Assembly (NCBI GenBank): GCA_964457585.1
Contig: CAYWFU010000022.1
Span: forward strand, 1 to 41,822
Length of the DNA: 41,822 nucleotides
Direction: 5' to 3'
Source: CAYWFU01 sp964457585
GTDB lineage: Bacteria > JACRDZ01
The translations under genes and the position numbers were made by a program. Within the stretch, counting starts at the first letter, position 1, and each line of letters begins with the position of its first letter. Below, piece after piece: positions 15,901 to 24,499 of this stretch. The notes below the pieces were generated by a model, which had not been told where the DNA came from, did not search any database, and saw only the letters and a program-made list of their open reading frames with translations.

Positions 15901-16298
15901 TGTTCTCTGCCATCTTTTAACTTACTTAATAAATATTCCATCACTTCTTTTTGATCTAAAAAATAAGGATCTATCACCAGCTTATCCCTATTTTTCAAAT
16001 GGATATTATATTCTGTCCTGGGAAAAACATGTACAACTTTTTCAATATTATTAATATTCAATTGAACAAAAAAAAGATATTTAGCAACCCAGATAATATC
16101 TTCTTTAATTATAAAAATGTGAATAAATAAAAAATTGAATAAGATTAGCAATCCAAACATTAAAAATGGGAAAAAATATATTATATGTGTATTATTTAAC
16201 CATAAAATAAAACCTGTTAAAATAAAAAAAAAGGAGTAAAATTTATATTTACCAATTGAAGTATATAAGAAAAAGGATATGTTTTCCAAAAAATTCAT
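15897..16298 (-). CDS. Small membrane protein with possible PH-like tail
   Basis: The 133-residue product has two to three hydrophobic segments in its first half (FYSFFFILTGFILWL; IIYFFPFLMFGLLILFNFLF). A soluble end follows (NIEKVVHVFPRTEYNIHLKN... DPYFLDQKEVMEYLLSKL) with the spacing of a small bacterial PH-like domain. I recognise no named family. Its ATG directly follows the stop codon of the two-CW sensor gene (TAA then ATG), so the two are translationally coupled and likely function together. Confidence 0.65.
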   Translation of the reverse strand: MNFLENISFFLYTSIGKYKFYSFFFILTGFILWLNNTHIIYFFPFLMFGLLILFNFLFIHIFIIKEDIIWVAKYLFFVQLNINNIEKVVHVFPRTEYNIHLKNRDKLVIDPYFLDQKEVMEYLLSKLKDGREH

Positions 16299-17099
16299 TT
16301 ATTTTGCAAACCTGTTATCATTAGTTTTTTGGGGGGATTGTGCTTTACTGCGCAAGATTGCACGTCTATCTTTTGCAAGAGTAAAAAATAATCCTGATCT
16401 GCCTATTGGATTTACTTCTTCCCAGCATCTGCCAGCATGATGAGCAATTATTTCTTCACTTAAAATTTCACGTTTTTCCTTTGAAACATTTGAAGAAGAT
16501 TTATCTTCATAAAGCAGCGGGCCCTGCATCATACTGGAATAAATGATACCAACCTGTAAAAATTTCCCCATATCATCAGCTCTAAGGTATAATATGCTTT
16601 TTGGTTTTGAATATGTCAGACTTTTAGAAATGAAATGCAGAAGAACATGTGAAATTTCATCTTTATTCCCATAAAAAGACCCTTTATTGCCTGCATTATT
16701 GCGTAATTCACTTGGAAGACTTACTTCAATTTTTATATTTTTAACAGAAGCAGCAGATTTAAATCTGATAATGCAATCTCTTAAAATCTTTTCTATAGAT
16801 AACCTTGCAACTTTCTCTCTGGCTTTATGTACGGATTCTTTTACAAATTTTTTATTTGCTTCAGTTGGGTCCATTGCCCACGCACCAAGGATATAATAAT
16901 CACAATTAGTGCAATCCATTAATTTGCGGGAGAATTCATCGTGAGCTTTCCCATCATCACAAATTGTACCATGAATCATCCAGCATTCTCTTGTTTTTTT
17001 CTGCGTATATGCCGGACATTTATTGCGTAAATCTGTTCCGCACTTTTTATATTTCCAGCATTCTTTAGTTTTATTAAAAAGCGATTTAATATTAAACAT
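16299..17099 (-). CDS. Two-CW domain protein with degenerate histidine-kinase-like region
   Basis: The first 75 residues hold a cysteine/tryptophan pattern: KECWKYKKCG, NKCPAY, RECWMIHGTICDD and CTNCDYY. This is the two-CW domain found at the front of sensory proteins, probably binding iron-sulfur or another metal. The remainder contains helices and a HATPase-like segment (DEISHVLLHFISKSLTYS; PIGRSGLFFTLAKD). It lacks a visible phospho-acceptor HE(I/M)xNP motif and the usual G boxes. It may sense redox or metal state without kinase activity. Coupled to the membrane protein downstream, and on the same strand as rfaE1. Confidence 0.75.
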   Translation of the reverse strand: MFNIKSLFNKTKECWKYKKCGTDLRNKCPAYTQKKTRECWMIHGTICDDGKAHDEFSRKLMDCTNCDYYILGAWAMDPTEANKKFVKESVHKAREKVARLSIEKILRDCIIRFKSAASVKNIKIEVSLPSELRNNAGNKGSFYGNKDEISHVLLHFISKSLTYSKPKSILYLRADDMGKFLQVGIIYSSMMQGPLLYEDKSSSNVSKEKREILSEEIIAHHAGRCWEEVNPIGRSGLFFTLAKDRRAILRSKAQSPQKTNDNRFAK

Positions 17100-17172
17100 T
17101 TATATCTCTTTTTTAAAACAATTTTACTTCTTGTACATTTTTTTGTCAAATAGATTTTTTATCTTCTAAAAA

Positions 17173-18177
17173 TTATATTTTTAATGCTTTTTTTAATTGA
17201 ACTAATTTAACAGTTGAAGTGCCAAGCTCGCCAACTACTATCCCAGCCGCGTGATTAGAAATATATGCTGATTCAATTAGAGTTGCACCTGCTGAAACAG
17301 CAAGAATAAATGCGCTAATTACAGTATCTCCTGCTCCAGTAACATCATATACATGCTGAGCAACTGTAGGAATATGTGTGTATTTTCCATTATTATCAAA
17401 AAGAGTCATTCCATCTTCACCCTGAGTAATAAGCAAGGAATGACATTTTAATTTTTTAATTATTTCATTACCTGTTGCAACCAGTGTTTTTTCATCTACA
17501 ATCTCTATTCCGACCGCACCTCCTGCTTCATGATGATTTGGCGTGAGGATTGACACATTTTTATATTCCATAAAATGCTTGATCTGAGGATCAACAGCGA
17601 TAAATTTATTGCTATTTTTTAATAATGCTATTAATTCTGTCAAAAGCTCGCTGGTAATGACACCTTTAGCATAATCGGAAATTACAACTGCATCAATATT
17701 TTTTAAATTATTTTTTATATTTGTAATAATTTTTTTTCGAATATTATCATTTATTGGATTTATTTCTTCTCTATCAATTCGCAGCATTTGCTGATTATGT
17801 GCTATTATTCTTGTTTTTACAGTAGTAGGGCGCTCTTTATCAATTATGATTCCTTTTGTATCAAATTTTAATTTTTTTAATAATGATAAAAATGTTTTCC
17901 CATAATCATCATTGCCTATAACTCCAATTAATAAAGGCTCTCCTCCTAAAGAACTGATATTATTGGCAACATTGCTTGCTCCGCCTAAAATATTATTTTT
18001 TGAAGCAAATTTCACAACCGGCACAGGCGCTTCGGGAGAAATACGTGAAACTTTTCCTAAATAATATTCATCCAGCATTAAATCTCCGATTATAGCGATT
18101 TTTTTGCCAGTAAAATTATCTAAAATTTTTGATATTCTATCTGAACTTATATCTATTTCACTTTTTACCCACTGCAT
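17173..18177 (-). CDS. rfaE1: D-glycero-beta-D-manno-heptose-7-phosphate kinase
   Basis: The 334-residue PfkB-fold kinase makes ADP-heptose precursors for LPS inner core. Signatures are IIGDLMLDEYYLGKVSRISP, EAPVPVV, GGASNVANNI near residue 66 and DVTGAGDTVISAF near residue 280. Length matches stand-alone RfaE1 (no nucleotidyltransferase domain fused). A GGAGG site precedes the ATG. It is evidence for a diderm cell with a heptose-containing envelope glycan, or for heptose used in another surface sugar. No rfaE2 or gmhA is adjacent. Confidence 0.93.
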   Translation of the reverse strand: MQWVKSEIDISSDRISKILDNFTGKKIAIIGDLMLDEYYLGKVSRISPEAPVPVVKFASKNNILGGASNVANNISSLGGEPLLIGVIGNDDYGKTFLSLLKKLKFDTKGIIIDKERPTTVKTRIIAHNQQMLRIDREEINPINDNIRKKIITNIKNNLKNIDAVVISDYAKGVITSELLTELIALLKNSNKFIAVDPQIKHFMEYKNVSILTPNHHEAGGAVGIEIVDEKTLVATGNEIIKKLKCHSLLITQGEDGMTLFDNNGKYTHIPTVAQHVYDVTGAGDTVISAFILAVSAGATLIESAYISNHAAGIVVGELGTSTVKLVQLKKALKI

Positions 18178-18200
18178 CTGATTTTCCTCCGAATATTATA

Positions 18201-18347
18201 GTAAGCGTTCAGCTATCAGTTATCAGCTATCAGTTTATAAAGCGTTTAAAGCATAAAAGTAAGTATGTGTATAATTAAATATTTAGCTTTTACTTTAGAT
18301 TTTCTTACTTCAAACTGAATGCTGAAAGCTGATGGCTGAACACTTAC
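18201..18347. mobile_element. MITE-like element with GTAAGCGTTCAGCTATCAG ends
   Basis: Nineteen-base imperfect terminal repeats (18201-18219 and 18329-18347, 2 mismatches) enclose 147 bp with further internal copies of TATCAGCTATCAG and CTGAAAGCTGATGG. AATATTAT occurs next to both ends (18192-18199 and 18349-18356), a possible target duplication offset by a base. The left arm recurs at 14186-14220. It fills the gap upstream of rfaE1; I see no gene there. Confidence 0.7.
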
Positions 18348-18488
18348 AAATATTATTATACATGAATAATTTAATTTTACCTATAAAATAATTTTTTACA
18401 GCATGTTGAATGCGTTTGGTTAATATTAATGCGCCTGAATGCGGTTATTCTTAAAGCATAGGAATTTCAAAGTATATATTTAAGCCCA

Positions 18489-19205
18489 ATGAATTGGGCA
18501 ACTACAACATGTTATATTGTAGTTGCTCGCTACTCAATTAATAATGTTGAGTACAAGTTTATCGAGCTTAATTTTTATAAGGAAATTTTTCTTGAAAAAA
18601 CAGTATATGATAATGATTTTTTAAACAGCAAATGGGTGAAATATATGCCTGACGGACATGCATCTCTTGATAATGTTATGTTCTCTCCATTAATAATTAG
18701 AAATAAAGCTATCGGATTAATCGGGCTTGTTAATAAGCCAGGAGGCTTTACTGATACTGATGTAAATACAGCTTTGTCTTTTACTAAACTCGCTGCTATT
18801 GTACTTAATAATAATAATATGTTCAATGCTTTAGAAGAATCAGAAGCAAAATATAGAAGCCTGATTGAAAATTCAACAGAAGGTATTGGTTTGGCAAAAG
18901 GGAACTATTGTGTTTTTGCCAATAAAGCTCTTTTAGATATTTTTGGTTATAAAAATTTTAATGAATTTAAAAAAATACCTTTAGTTGATTGTGTTGCACC
19001 GGAATATAAAGAGTTTATAAAAAATAGAATTAAAAAAAGGCAGGAAGGGGAATATCTCCCCACAAAGTTTGAATATAAAATTATACGCAAAGACGGAGAA
19101 ATAAGAGATATTGAAATATCATCGAATGAAATATTCATAAAAGGCGAAAAAGATGTGATTAATCGAATATCCTCAATCTCGATTAAATGTTCATGTTGGA
19201 AATAA
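18489..19205 (+). pseudogene. GAF-PAS sensory protein fragment with repeat-derived start
   Basis: Only the C-terminal part of a GAF domain is present (GHASLDNVMFSPLIIRNKAI; GLVNKPGGFTDTDVNTALSF). A PAS domain follows (SLIENSTEGIGLAKGNYCVF) with a PAC-like end (YKIIRKDGEIRDIEISSNE). The first roughly 28 codons are read through a dispersed double-hairpin repeat, not a GAF N-terminus, and no output domain follows: after the PAS the frame ends in unrelated ISSISIKCSCWK. It is a fragment of a larger sensor kinase or diguanylate-cyclase-like protein. Confidence 0.75.
18497..18573 (+). repeat. Double-hairpin dispersed repeat, copy 1
   Basis: GGCAACTACA...TGTAGTTGC forms a first hairpin (18497-18526) and TACTCAATT...TTGAGTA a second, followed by a conserved tail ATCGAGCTTAATT. 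The same arrangement with about six substitutions occurs at 32765-32839 beside a dead transposase. It could be an insertion-sequence end or a small non-autonomous element. Confidence 0.75.
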
Positions 19206-19328
19206 TGTTAAATAATATCTCAATAATAAAACCTCTATGACCTATTGACAGAAGCATTTTTAAATATATATAGATGTTTAATATTTATTAACTTTTTAAA
19301 TATTTATAATATCAAAGGATCTAAAGTT

Positions 19329-19685
19329 ATGGAAAATAAAAAATTGGATATTTCTTTAGACAAAGCAAATTTTTTAAATCAATTAATTCTGGATAATGCC
19401 CCGCTATTAATGGATACAGTAATACATGAAGTAAATAATGTACTTGGAGGGAGAATATGCCAGGTTAATCATGTGGGAATAATTTATAATGGGAAAAAAA
19501 CCATACTTGAAATTTTTCAGGATATTACTGAACGCAAAAAAGATAAAGAAGAAATAGAAATGCTTCTTAATACTATTGAACAGACCTCAGAAATTATATT
19601 TATTACTGACCACAATGGTATTATAAAATATGTTAATCCCTCGTTTGAAAAAAACACAGGATATACTAAATTGGAAATATGCTAA
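19329..19685 (+). pseudogene. PAS-containing sensor fragment
   Basis: From ATG 19329 (AAAGGATCT upstream) the frame encodes MENKKLDISLDKANFLNQ. It then gives a short HEVNN segment like a histidine-kinase acceptor helix, a PAC-like end with the joiner IFQDITERKKDKEE, and the first 35 residues of a PAS domain (TSEIIFITDHNGIIKYVNPS). It then stops. The pieces are out of their usual order or lack connecting sequence, consistent with internal deletions. It overlaps the next frame, where the same signalling gene continues. Confidence 0.65.
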
Positions 19686-20423
19686 TGAAGCTTTATATGA
19701 AAAAAAAGAATATAGTATTGTCCATCGTATAATTTTGAAAACAGGAATTGTGCGTTATGTTCATGAGCAGGCAGAAGTAAAATTTAATAAGTCGGGGAAA
19801 CCTATTCGAATGAAATTATATGTAGATCAAATTATAAATGAAATAAAAGCAAATAAAGGCTTAGATTTAAGCGGCTACAAATATGAATCTCTGGAAAGGC
19901 GTATAAAAACACGAATTTTAAAGCTGCATTTCAAATCTCCGGAACCTTACCTGAATTTTTTAAAATCACATCCTGAAGAGTTTGATAATTTAATAAATAC
20001 TATTTCAGTGGAACAGATATTAATAAAAATGCTCTTTTAGCTGCCGAACATGGGATTTATCCTCATGAAAGTTTTGAAACAACCAGGCTTGGAATCATGG
20101 ATAAATATTTTACACCGCACAAACAGGGATATAAAATTAATTCGTCTATTTGTGATATGGTTCATTTTTCTTGCTATGATTTGACATCAAAAAATACCAG
20201 TTCTCCTCCTGATAGCGTATTTGGTACATTTGATATTATTTTATGCCGCAATGTCCTAATTTATTTTTCGCAGAAACTTCAGGAAAAAGTATTGAATCAA
20301 TTATACAACTCTCTTGCAAAGAATGGATATTTAATTCTTGGCGAGTCAGAATCAATATTAAATAGATTAAAAAGTAAATTTTCTATTTTAGACAATAGAA
20401 ACAGAATATATAAAAAAAATTAA
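19630..20423 (+). pseudogene. PAS-CheR chemotaxis methyltransferase remnant
   Basis: One frame gives the end of a PAS domain (VHRIILKTGIVRYVHEQAEV) and then the all-alpha CheR N-domain (KGLDLSGYKYESLERRIKTR). It stops at 20040. Another frame (to 20423) gives the catalytic-domain end: FDIILCRNVLIYFSQKLQEK and NGYLILGESES. The SAM-binding core between these is largely deleted. CheR methylates glutamates of chemoreceptors; PAS-linked versions belong to CheB/CheR-kinase hybrids. It is clearly inactive as it stands. Confidence 0.8.
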
Positions 20424-20451
20424 GTAGAAACGCAAAATTTTGCGTCTCTAC
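20424..20451. repeat. 28-bp palindrome (GTAGAAACGC.../...GCGTCTCTAC), copy 1
   Basis: Near-perfect palindrome around CAAAATTTTG immediately after the CheR remnant's stop codon. A second copy with one arm substitution lies at 33317-33344 inside the dead transposase. Confidence 0.75.
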
Positions 20452-20505
20452 ATTAGATTTTTGTAGTTGCCTGATTTATCAGGCTTAATTTCAGGAGTTG
20501 TAACA

Positions 20506-21319
20506 ATGTTAATTAACGGTAAATCAATATTCCAATTTAAAAGTGTAAAAGCGCGCCTTACCTTCTGGTCTTATGCTCTAATAATGTCAGGAGTTCTTGT
20601 ATTCAGTTTTTTTGTTTATAACTATCTTAAAATTCGAAAAAAGAAGCTGTTTCTGAAAAACTTAAAATTGTTCGTGATTTGAAAGTTGAACAAATAAAAT
20701 GAATGAAGGAGAAAATCATTCCAGAGATGCTTTTTTCACTGAACCGCTTAAAACCACGAAATTATTCATAAGTGATATTTATTATTCAAAAAAAGATAAT
20801 AAACCAATAATGGATTTTTCTATACCGATTTATGGATTGGAGAATAACGGTATAAATATATTTGGTGTTATAACTGCCAAAATTAATCTGGAAAAATCAT
20901 TGTATGATATTTTAAATAGCAGCAGCGGTATTGGGAAAACAGAAGAAACATATATTATTAATAAAAATGGTATAGCAATAAATGATTTGCGCTGGCATAA
21001 AAATGCCCCTTTAAATTTAAAAATCAAATCTCCCGATGCAATAGGTGCAATTTCAGGTAAAAGCGGAATAATGGAAACAGAAGATTATAGAGGTGAATCG
21101 GTTATTGCAGCATATACACATATTCCGCAATTCGGATGGGGTCTTATAGAAAAACAGGATATTAATGAAGGCTATGAACCTATACGCAATATTTTAATAC
21201 AATTTATTGTTAATGTACTTTTATTTTCTATTTTTGTTTATTTTGCAGCTAATTACCATTCAAACATTATCAGTCAGCCATTGAATAAAATGACAGATAT
21301 CTCTTCTAAAATTGGTTGA
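20506..21319 (+). pseudogene. Membrane sensor with dCache domain, frameshifted
   Basis: ATG 20506 (TCAGGAG upstream) starts a frame with one membrane helix (FWSYALIMSGVLVFSFFVYN). The reading then shifts, and a TGA at about 20697-20699 interrupts EKLKIVRDLKVEQIK before the next frame. That frame carries a dCache-type extracellular domain (MDFSIPIYGLENNGINIFGV; GETYIINKNG-like TEETYIINKNGIAI; YTHIPQFGWGLIEKQD). A second membrane helix follows (IVNVLLFSIFVYFAANY). HAMP and the start of the kinase domain are missing at the junction to the next frame. Confidence 0.75.
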
Positions 21320-21935
21320 ACGAAATGGGACACAGCTTTTAAATCTTATTAATGATTTACTTGACCTTGCAAAAATTGAAGCAAATCGCACAGATATTTT
21401 TCTTTCCGAATTTCAACTTCAAAAAGTTGTTAATCGTATACTTGAAACAGTACGTCCTATAATTGAAAAAAATCAATTAATTGAATGTATAAAAAATATA
21501 TTTAATAAAACGTCTGATTATCAAAAATCAAAATATATTGAAACTGATAAAGACGTATCCGGATTAAAAAAACAAAATAAACCAATTCTAATTGTCGAAG
21601 ATAATCCTGATAATTTGCTGACGATTTCTTTATTTTTAAAAGAAAGCGGATATGAATTTGTAGCAACTGCGGATGGCAATGAAGCTATTAAAATTGCCAG
21701 AGAAATTTTACCAAAAATGATTTTTATGGATATACACCTGCCGGGAATAAGCGGTCTTGACGCAACAAAACAAATCAAATATGACACTGCCATAAAAAAT
21801 ATTCCTATTGTTGCAATGACTGCAAAAGCCATGAAAGGCGATAGAGAAAATATTCTGGCAGCCGGATGCGATGATTATATTTCCAAACCTATTGATCCTG
21901 TGGAATTAAAAAATTTGATTGATAAGTGGCAGTAA
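21312..21935 (+). pseudogene. Hybrid histidine kinase remnant: HisKA end plus receiver domain
   Basis: The first 50 residues are the second HisKA helix and the following strand (QLLNLINDLLDLAKIEAN; FQLQKVVNRILETVRPI). The whole HATPase domain is then skipped. An intact-looking receiver domain follows (PILIVEDNPDNLLTISLFLK; MIFMDIHLPGISGLDATK; IPIVAMTAKAM; GCDDYISKPI) with the phospho-acceptor Asp in FMDIHLPG. The receiver might still be expressed, but no autokinase remains. The frame overlaps the end of the dCache segment. Confidence 0.75.
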
Positions 21936-21938
21936 CTA

Positions 21939-22100
21939 AGTACAGCACCACAGAATTAAGTCAACAAAATCTGGATTCCCGATAAAACATGTCGGGGATG
22001 ACATGCAGGAGGTTGTGTCATTCCCGACATGTTTTATCGGGAATCCAGGTTTTATTTTTTAAACTTTCTTTTTGTATACTTAATTCTGTGGTGTTGTACT
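21939..22100. mobile_element. MITE-like element with nested long hairpin
   Basis: Outer 23-bp inverted ends (21939-21961 and 22078-22100, 1 mismatch; AGTACAGCACCACAG...) enclose a very long second hairpin at 21971-22048. Its 33-base arms begin CTGGATTCCCGATAAAACAT. The two-layer structure suggests one palindromic element inserted inside another. No coding frame. It separates the receiver remnant from the retropepsin gene. Confidence 0.8.
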
Positions 22101-22204
22101 AAGGGATTTTAAAATACAATTGACATTCATAAATTTCTATGATTAAATACTACTTATAAATTTTGATTTTCCTATATATTTTAATAAGCGGGGTGACTTA
22201 AATT

Positions 22205-22600
22205 ATGGGTTTAGTAAACGCAAAGATTATTTTAAGAAATCCTAAAGAAAAGGTGCTAAAAGAGATGGAGGTAAATGCCTTAGTGGATACAGGAGCATTA
22301 CATCTATGTATTCCCGAAAAAATTGCCATACAGTTGAATTTAAAAGAATTATATAAAAGAGAGGTTATTACTGCTGATGGAAAGGAACATTTATGTTCCT
22401 ATGTCGGCCCGGTTGAAGTAAAATTTGAAAATAGAGGATGTTTTACAGGGGCATTGGTTTTAGGAAATGAAATTCTTCTTGGTTCTGTTCCGATGGAAGA
22501 TATGGATGTGTTAGTTTCCCCCGCAAAAAGAAAATTAATTGTCAATCCTGAAAGTCCAAATATTGCCGTATCAATAGCAAAAGGTTTTAAATCTAAATAA
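22205..22600 (+). CDS. Retropepsin-like aspartyl protease family protein
   Basis: The 131-residue product has the catalytic-type ALVDTGALHLCIPE motif near residue 26 (D-T-G), a hydrophobic flap region and the second hydrophobic motif GNEILLGSVPMEDMDVLVSP. This is the single-domain clan AA fold that works as a dimer. Members of this bacterial group are widespread but mostly uncharacterised. GGGGTGA precedes the ATG. It is surrounded by palindromic elements on both sides and has no obvious partner gene. Confidence 0.8.
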   Translation: MGLVNAKIILRNPKEKVLKEMEVNALVDTGALHLCIPEKIAIQLNLKELYKREVITADGKEHLCSYVGPVEVKFENRGCFTGALVLGNEILLGSVPMEDMDVLVSPAKRKLIVNPESPNIAVSIAKGFKSK

Positions 22601-22608
22601 AAATAATA

Positions 22609-22769
22609 AGGAACTGTGACAAAATAACTTACACATATAACGGCAGTATATTGGTTTGTATTCAAGGCGTACCAAAGGGGGCATACTTACTGCTATGCAC
22701 CCTTTGGTACAACGCTGAAGACGAAGCAAAAGACAAGTTAGATGTGTAAGTTATTTTGTCACAGTTCCT
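22609..22769. mobile_element. MITE-like element with 28-bp perfect TIRs
   Basis: AGGAACTGTGACAAAATAAC and eight more bases at 22609-22636 recur exactly inverted at 22742-22769. An inner hairpin (GCGTACCAAAGGG with CCCTTTGGTACAACGC) makes the unit almost wholly palindromic. TAA or TAAG lies just outside both ends, a possible short target duplication. It sits in the gap between two convergent genes. Confidence 0.8.
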
Positions 22770-22789
22770 AAGTGGGGAGATGGAGATCC

Positions 22790-24499
22790 TCAATTCTCAA
22801 AATGCGGATTTTCATAATCTATTGGAAGTTTTATTGTAAATTTAGTTCCTTTTCCATAATCACTTATAAATTCTAATCTTCCATTATGTTCTTCAATTAT
22901 TCGCTGACAGATTGAAAGGCCTAATCCGGAACCTGATTTTTTTGTTGTATAATAGAGATCAAATATTTTATTTTGTTCTTCTTTTTTTATCCCAATACCT
23001 GTATCTGCAATTTCAATTGTAACAAATGACGGATTTTTTAAAACTGCTATGGTAAGCATTCCGCCTGCTGGCATTGCCTGCAGGCTATTAATAATTAAAT
23101 TTAATAATAATTGCTTTATTTTATTGCGGTCGCAGGTAATACACTCATCAGAAGCGATATTTATTTTCTGATGGATTTCAACATTTCGTCTTTTAGCTTC
23201 AGGTTCTATTAAATTAACAACCTGTTCGATAATAATTCTAATAGAAATACTTTCTTTTTTTATTTTATCAGTTTTGGTGAAATCGATAAGATTCCTTATT
23301 ATTTCTTCCAGTCTGTTTGTTTCAGAATTTATTATATTAATATAGCGCATGAGTATTTGCTGAGATTCACTATCTATGTTTTTATTGTTAGTTAATTCTT
23401 CTTCCAATAATTGGACATTGATATTCATTGCACTAAGCGGGTTTTTTATTTCATGAGCAATTCCAGCAGCAAATCTTCCAAGAGCAGAAACTTTATCAGA
23501 ACGATAGACCTGTCTTTCCAATTCTTTTACTTCAGTTACATCTTCTACTAGAACAACAAGTCCAATAGCGATATCCTCATTATTTTTTAAAATAGAAGTG
23601 GTAATCCTTAGAAATTTATTTTTATTTTCACTTGCATATTGCAGCTCGATATTCTCTATCCCATGAAAATTATTCAGCGCTTCCTGAAAAATTTCATTAA
23701 TTTCTGATTTGTCTCTGAATATATTAAATAAATTTTCTCCAATTAAATTTGTTCTGTTTAATATTTTTTTTATAGCATTATTAACAATTGAAATTTTACC
23801 TGTAAGATCCGTTGCTATTACCCCCAGATCCATACTTAACAAAATACTGCTTGTATAACTTTTTATATTTTCCAGTGCATTTTGCACATTACGATAACTG
23901 TAAAAACTTATATTAAAAATTAATCCAGCTCCACCCAGCATAAATAATGAAAAACCCAATGCGATAAATTTGTATCGTGAGGAATTTACCATAAGATGAA
24001 TTTCATCCAAAGATAATCCAAGAACCAGCTTTCCGCCAATTTTATTTCCTGATTTCAAAAATATAGGAGTAGAAATTTCAAATATTCTTTTATTCTGGTT
24101 ATTTAAATAAATTCTTGTAAATGCTTTATGAGTTTTATCAACTTCTAAAATCTCTGGATTTTCCAGCTTAATCCCTGTTTCTTTTTTTAAATTAGAAAGA
24201 AGAATATAATTATAATTATTTAAAATTTTAAAATAAATAATTTCTTTATTTTCTAAAAACTTTTCCTCAATAATTTTAAAATTTTGAATCTCTCCTTCTA
24301 TTAATGAAGAACAATCTCCTGATATTTTTTTAATAATCAAATTACCCTGTTGTTCTGCAATATCAAAAAAATTTTTTTCATCTTTTTTTGTCCCATAATA
24401 AACTGTAAGAGCGCTGATAATAAGTACAATAAAAATTACAGTTGTAATTAAATACATTTTTTTTTCTATTTTTTTGAAGATAAATAAATTTTTTTTCAT
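22790..24499 (-). CDS. Membrane PAS sensor histidine kinase (NtrB-like)
   Basis: The 569-residue protein has a membrane helix at about 14-34 (LITTVIFIVLIISALTVYYG). An extracytoplasmic sensing domain runs to about 175, with a second helix at about 178-200. A PAS domain follows (SSILLSMDLGVIATDLTGKI; LVVLVEDVTEVKELERQV). HisKA has the acceptor His349 in AAGIAHEIKNPLSAM. The HATPase has the N box (LLLNLIINSLQAMPAGG), DTGIGI and GSGLGLSICQRIIEEH. All catalytic motifs are present. Its ATG shares one base with the stop of the upstream TPR gene (TAATG), so the two are translationally coupled. No response regulator is adjacent. Confidence 0.93.
   Translation of the reverse strand: MKKNLFIFKKIEKKMYLITTVIFIVLIISALTVYYGTKKDEKNFFDIAEQQGNLIIKKISGDCSSLIEGEIQNFKIIEEKFLENKEIIYFKILNNYNYILLSNLKKETGIKLENPEILEVDKTHKAFTRIYLNNQNKRIFEISTPIFLKSGNKIGGKLVLGLSLDEIHLMVNSSRYKFIALGFSLFMLGGAGLIFNISFYSYRNVQNALENIKSYTSSILLSMDLGVIATDLTGKISIVNNAIKKILNRTNLIGENLFNIFRDKSEINEIFQEALNNFHGIENIELQYASENKNKFLRITTSILKNNEDIAIGLVVLVEDVTEVKELERQVYRSDKVSALGRFAAGIAHEIKNPLSAMNINVQLLEEELTNNKNIDSESQQILMRYINIINSETNRLEEIIRNLIDFTKTDKIKKESISIRIIIEQVVNLIEPEAKRRNVEIHQKINIASDECITCDRNKIKQLLLNLIINSLQAMPAGGMLTIAVLKNPSFVTIEIADTGIGIKKEEQNKIFDLYYTTKKSGSGLGLSICQRIIEEHNGRLEFISDYGKGTKFTIKLPIDYENPHFEN

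Noticed and set aside
21521..21832. 103-codon minus-strand frame
   Set aside because: Antisense of the receiver domain; no start signal or recognisable motif.
22399..22665. 88-codon minus-strand frame across the retropepsin gene
   Set aside because: Antisense to a gene with a clear DTG motif and ribosome site.
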